6,875 nucleotides of DNA from Fodinibacter sp038258215. GTDB lineage: Bacteria; Actinomycetota; Actinomycetes; Actinomycetales; Dermatophilaceae. Shown piece by piece: positions 5,418 to 6,875 of the stretch. Each line of letters opens with the position of its first letter. The stretch's first letter is position 1. Where the stretch lies: contig JBBSQC010000074.1 of assembly GCA_038258215.1 (NCBI GenBank), positions 1 to 6,875 of the forward strand, written 5' to 3'. The notes beneath the pieces were generated by a model. It was not told where the DNA came from, did not search any database, and was given only the letters and a program-made list of their open reading frames with translations. Both the position numbers and the translations under genes were made by a program.

Positions 5418-5963
5418 ATGTCGACACAGTTCGCGGACCTGCTCCGCTCACAGGTCCGCAACGAGTTCACCGCGAGCCAGCAGTACATCGCCATCGCCGT
5501 CTGGTTCGACGGACAGGACCTCCCCCGCCTCGCCGCGCGCTTCTACGCGCAGAGCGTCGAGGAGCGCAACCACGCGATGATGATGGTCCGCTACTTCCTC
5601 GACCGCGAGTGGGAGGTGGGCATCCCGGGGGTCGATGCGGTGCGCAACGACTTCTCCGCGCCGGCCGACCCGATCGCGGTGGCCCTGGCCCAGGAGCGGT
5701 CGGTGACCGAGCAGTGCGAGGCGCTCTTCCGCGCGGCCCGCACCGATGGAGACGTGCTGAGCGAGCAGTTCATGCTGTGGTTCCTCAAGGAACAGGTCGA
5801 GGAGGTCTCCTCGATGTCGACTCTCCTGACCATCGCCGAGCGCGCCGGCGCCGACTGGTTCCAGATCGAGGAGCACCTCGCCCGTGAGCCCGACGCCGAG
5901 TCCGCCCGCGACTCAGCCACTCCCGAGACAGCCGGCGGCGCGCTCGAGCCCCTGCAGGGCTGA
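5418..5963 (+). CDS. bfrB: Ferritin (BfrB-type, non-haem iron storage)
   Basis: A 181-residue ferritin subunit that forms a hollow 24-mer, oxidises Fe(II) and stores Fe(III) in the cytosol. It closely resembles Mycobacterium tuberculosis BfrB in motif order and length: NEFTASQQYIAIAVWF (15-30), YAQSVEERNHAMMM (43-56), IPGVDAVRNDF (69-79), ERSVTEQ (93-99) and EQFMLWFLKEQVEEV (116-130). Ferroxidase ligands by analogy are E16, E49, H52, E93, Q126 and E129, with Y23 near the site. No haem-binding Met typical of bacterioferritin proper stands out. The start is the ATG at 5418; the open frame reaches further upstream, but family similarity begins here and a -10 box lies directly upstream. The last 17 residues are a poorly conserved tail whose DNA overlaps the convergent hydrolase gene. 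It is divergent from sigR. Confidence 0.95.
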   Translation: MSTQFADLLRSQVRNEFTASQQYIAIAVWFDGQDLPRLAARFYAQSVEERNHAMMMVRYFLDREWEVGIPGVDAVRNDFSAPADPIAVALAQERSVTEQCEALFRAARTDGDVLSEQFMLWFLKEQVEEVSSMSTLLTIAERAGADWFQIEEHLAREPDAESARDSATPETAGGALEPLQG

Positions 5964-6554
5964 GCGGGCCACCTCGTTCGCCACTCGCTCCAGGGAGTGC
6001 GTGCCGCTCACCGGCTGGAGGTGGGCTCCGTCCGGGAGTACCGCCGCCACCTCGTCGGGTGAGCCCATCGGGTCCGCGTCACCCTGGATGACGTGCACCG
6101 GGATGCCGGCCCGCGACGGGGCGGCCAGCTCCTCCGCCCGCGACCGCTCGGGTCGGTCGGGCGGGTGCAGCGGGAAGGACAGCGCGAGCACCAGCGCTGC
6201 ACCCGCGTCTGCGGCGGTCCGGCAGGCGACGCGGGCTCCGGCGCTGCGACCGCCCAGTACCAGCGGTCCCGTCGGCCGCGACAGCTGGGCCAGGACGGCC
6301 GACCAGGCCCGGTCCAGCGACTCCGGCCGCGCGGCGATCCTGCGGCCCGCCACCCTCCAGGGCTGGTCGACGAGGACGACGAACCAGCCGGCGTCGACCC
6401 CTGCGGACCGCACGGCCGTGACGTCGTCGGTCCACCGGGACCCTCCGGCGCCGTGGCCCAGCACGAGCGTCCCGACGGCGCCGACCGGGTCGCCCGCCAC
6501 GAGGATGCGGGCCGGCCCCTCCGGGGTGTCGAGCAGCCCGTCCGCCGCACTCAC
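5913..6554 (-). CDS. Alpha/beta hydrolase, KANL3/Tex30-like
   Basis: A 213-residue small alpha/beta hydrolase without signal or membrane segments. Motifs in order: oxyanion-type LVLGHGAGGS (30-39), nucleophile elbow GGRSAGARVA (101-110, S104), acidic member in IQGDADPMG (156-164, probably D161), and histidine in SGTHSLERV (183-191, H186), so a full Ser-Asp-His triad is present. This is the arrangement of the dienelactone-hydrolase-like KANL3/Tex30 group, for which a bacterial substrate is not established. The GTG start lies in GTGA, overlapping the stop of the SRAP gene by 3 bases, so the two are coupled. An open frame runs further upstream to 6848, but that part only shadows the SRAP gene. 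The 3' end overlaps the end of bfrB by 51 bp. Confidence 0.88.
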   Translation of the reverse strand: MSAADGLLDTPEGPARILVAGDPVGAVGTLVLGHGAGGSRWTDDVTAVRSAGVDAGWFVVLVDQPWRVAGRRIAARPESLDRAWSAVLAQLSRPTGPLVLGGRSAGARVACRTAADAGAALVLALSFPLHPPDRPERSRAEELAAPSRAGIPVHVIQGDADPMGSPDEVAAVLPDGAHLQPVSGTHSLERVANEVARSALQGLERAAGCLGSG

Positions 6555-6875
6555 CCGATGACCTCGCCCGTGTCGGGGTCGACCACACCGTGGAGGCTGC
6601 CCGGCGGAGCGGGGTCCAACAGGTGTGGGCCGTTGGAGCGGTTGCTGTTCACCGTGACGCCGACGGGGTAGGCCGTGAAGCGGCCGGACGGCGCGGCGGC
6701 CAGCAGGTCCAGGGCATCGGCCGCGCCCCGGTCGGGGTCGAGCCAGCCGGACCACTCGCTCGGCTCCAGCACCACGGGCTGGCGGTCGTGGATGCGGTCC
6801 AGTCCCGCCTCGGCCGGGCCGGTGATCACGGTGAAGGTGGTCAGCCACGACAGCGGATCCTCGGCGTCCGCCGCC
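6551..6875 (-). CDS. SRAP-domain protein (HMCES/YedK family), C-terminal part
   Basis: The last 107 residues are visible; the 5' part, including the catalytic N-terminal Cys2, lies beyond the window. SRAP proteins form a thiazolidine crosslink with abasic sites in single-stranded DNA and protect them from breakage. The visible part has LTTFTVITGPAEAGLDRIHD (residues 11-30), RQPVVLEPSEWSGWLDP, and an FTAYPVGVTVN block, which match the family's T-F-I-T, H(D/E)RMP, W-L-D and P-V-S-x-x-V-N elements in order. The His of RIHD corresponds to the catalytic H160 of E. coli YedK. The usual RMP is RQP here. The codon at 6827-6829 is GTG but is an internal valine, not the start. The TGA stop overlaps the hydrolase start. 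Confidence 0.9.
   Translation of the reverse strand, partial: AADAEDPLSWLTTFTVITGPAEAGLDRIHDRQPVVLEPSEWSGWLDPDRGAADALDLLAAAPSGRFTAYPVGVTVNSNRSNGPHLLDPAPPGSLHGVVDPDTGEVIG

Noticed and set aside
4646..5494. Extension of the rsrA frame upstream to give a 372-residue protein
   Set aside because: The added part is the shifted frame of sigR, rich in Arg and Pro. Only the last 89 residues, starting at the coupled ATG, match an anti-sigma factor.
6555..6848. N-terminal extension of the alpha/beta hydrolase
   Set aside because: It is an Arg/Gly/Pro-rich out-of-frame reading of the SRAP gene; the GTG in the GTGA overlap gives a normal-length hydrolase.

Overview
The window is very GC-rich, densely packed and uses many GTG starts. 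It carries three actinobacterial signatures: a SigR/RsrA-type redox sigma/anti-sigma pair, the 24-residue ribosomal protein bL37, and a BfrB-type ferritin. It is therefore an actinobacterial chromosome segment, most plausibly from the Micrococcales (an Intrasporangiaceae-like guess from gene content only). Both ends look like edges: the left end is a perfect 142-bp palindrome starting at base 1, and the right end cuts a gene.

Left part, all minus strand (read from 4075 down to 125): a tiny secreted-peptide ORF (45 aa, not previously obvious because of its size) is followed 12 nt later, in the same frame, by a membrane protein with a C-terminal HD domain. That gene overlaps a second, divergent membrane-HD protein by GTGA. 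After 43 nt comes manA, type I mannose-6-phosphate isomerase. Both HD proteins keep the first His and the HD pair but have lost the HHE...GYP signature of c-di-GMP phosphodiesterases. The peptide plus the two degenerate HD-GYP proteins form the most unusual unit in the window.

Middle: a 148-bp divergent spacer (4076-4223) holds a candidate minus-strand promoter and a 9-bp inverted repeat. It separates the peptide/HD operon from the plus-strand bL37 gene, which ends at a strong hairpin terminator shared with the convergent anti-sigma gene.

Right-middle: sigR-rsrA (minus strand, stop and start sharing one base) is preceded by a sequence matching the SigR promoter (GGGAAT-N18-GTT), which implies autoregulation. 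Divergent from it, 140 bp away, is the ferritin gene bfrB, whose -10-like TAGATT sits 7 nt before its ATG, suggesting a leaderless mRNA. The two promoters overlap, so redox sensing and iron storage may be physically linked.

Right end, minus strand: an SRAP-family gene (abasic-site DNA-protein crosslink protein, 5' end missing) overlaps by GTGA a small alpha/beta hydrolase of the KANL3/Tex30 type, whose 3' end overlaps the 3' end of bfrB by 51 bp. No tRNA, rRNA, CRISPR, transposon or prophage gene was seen.
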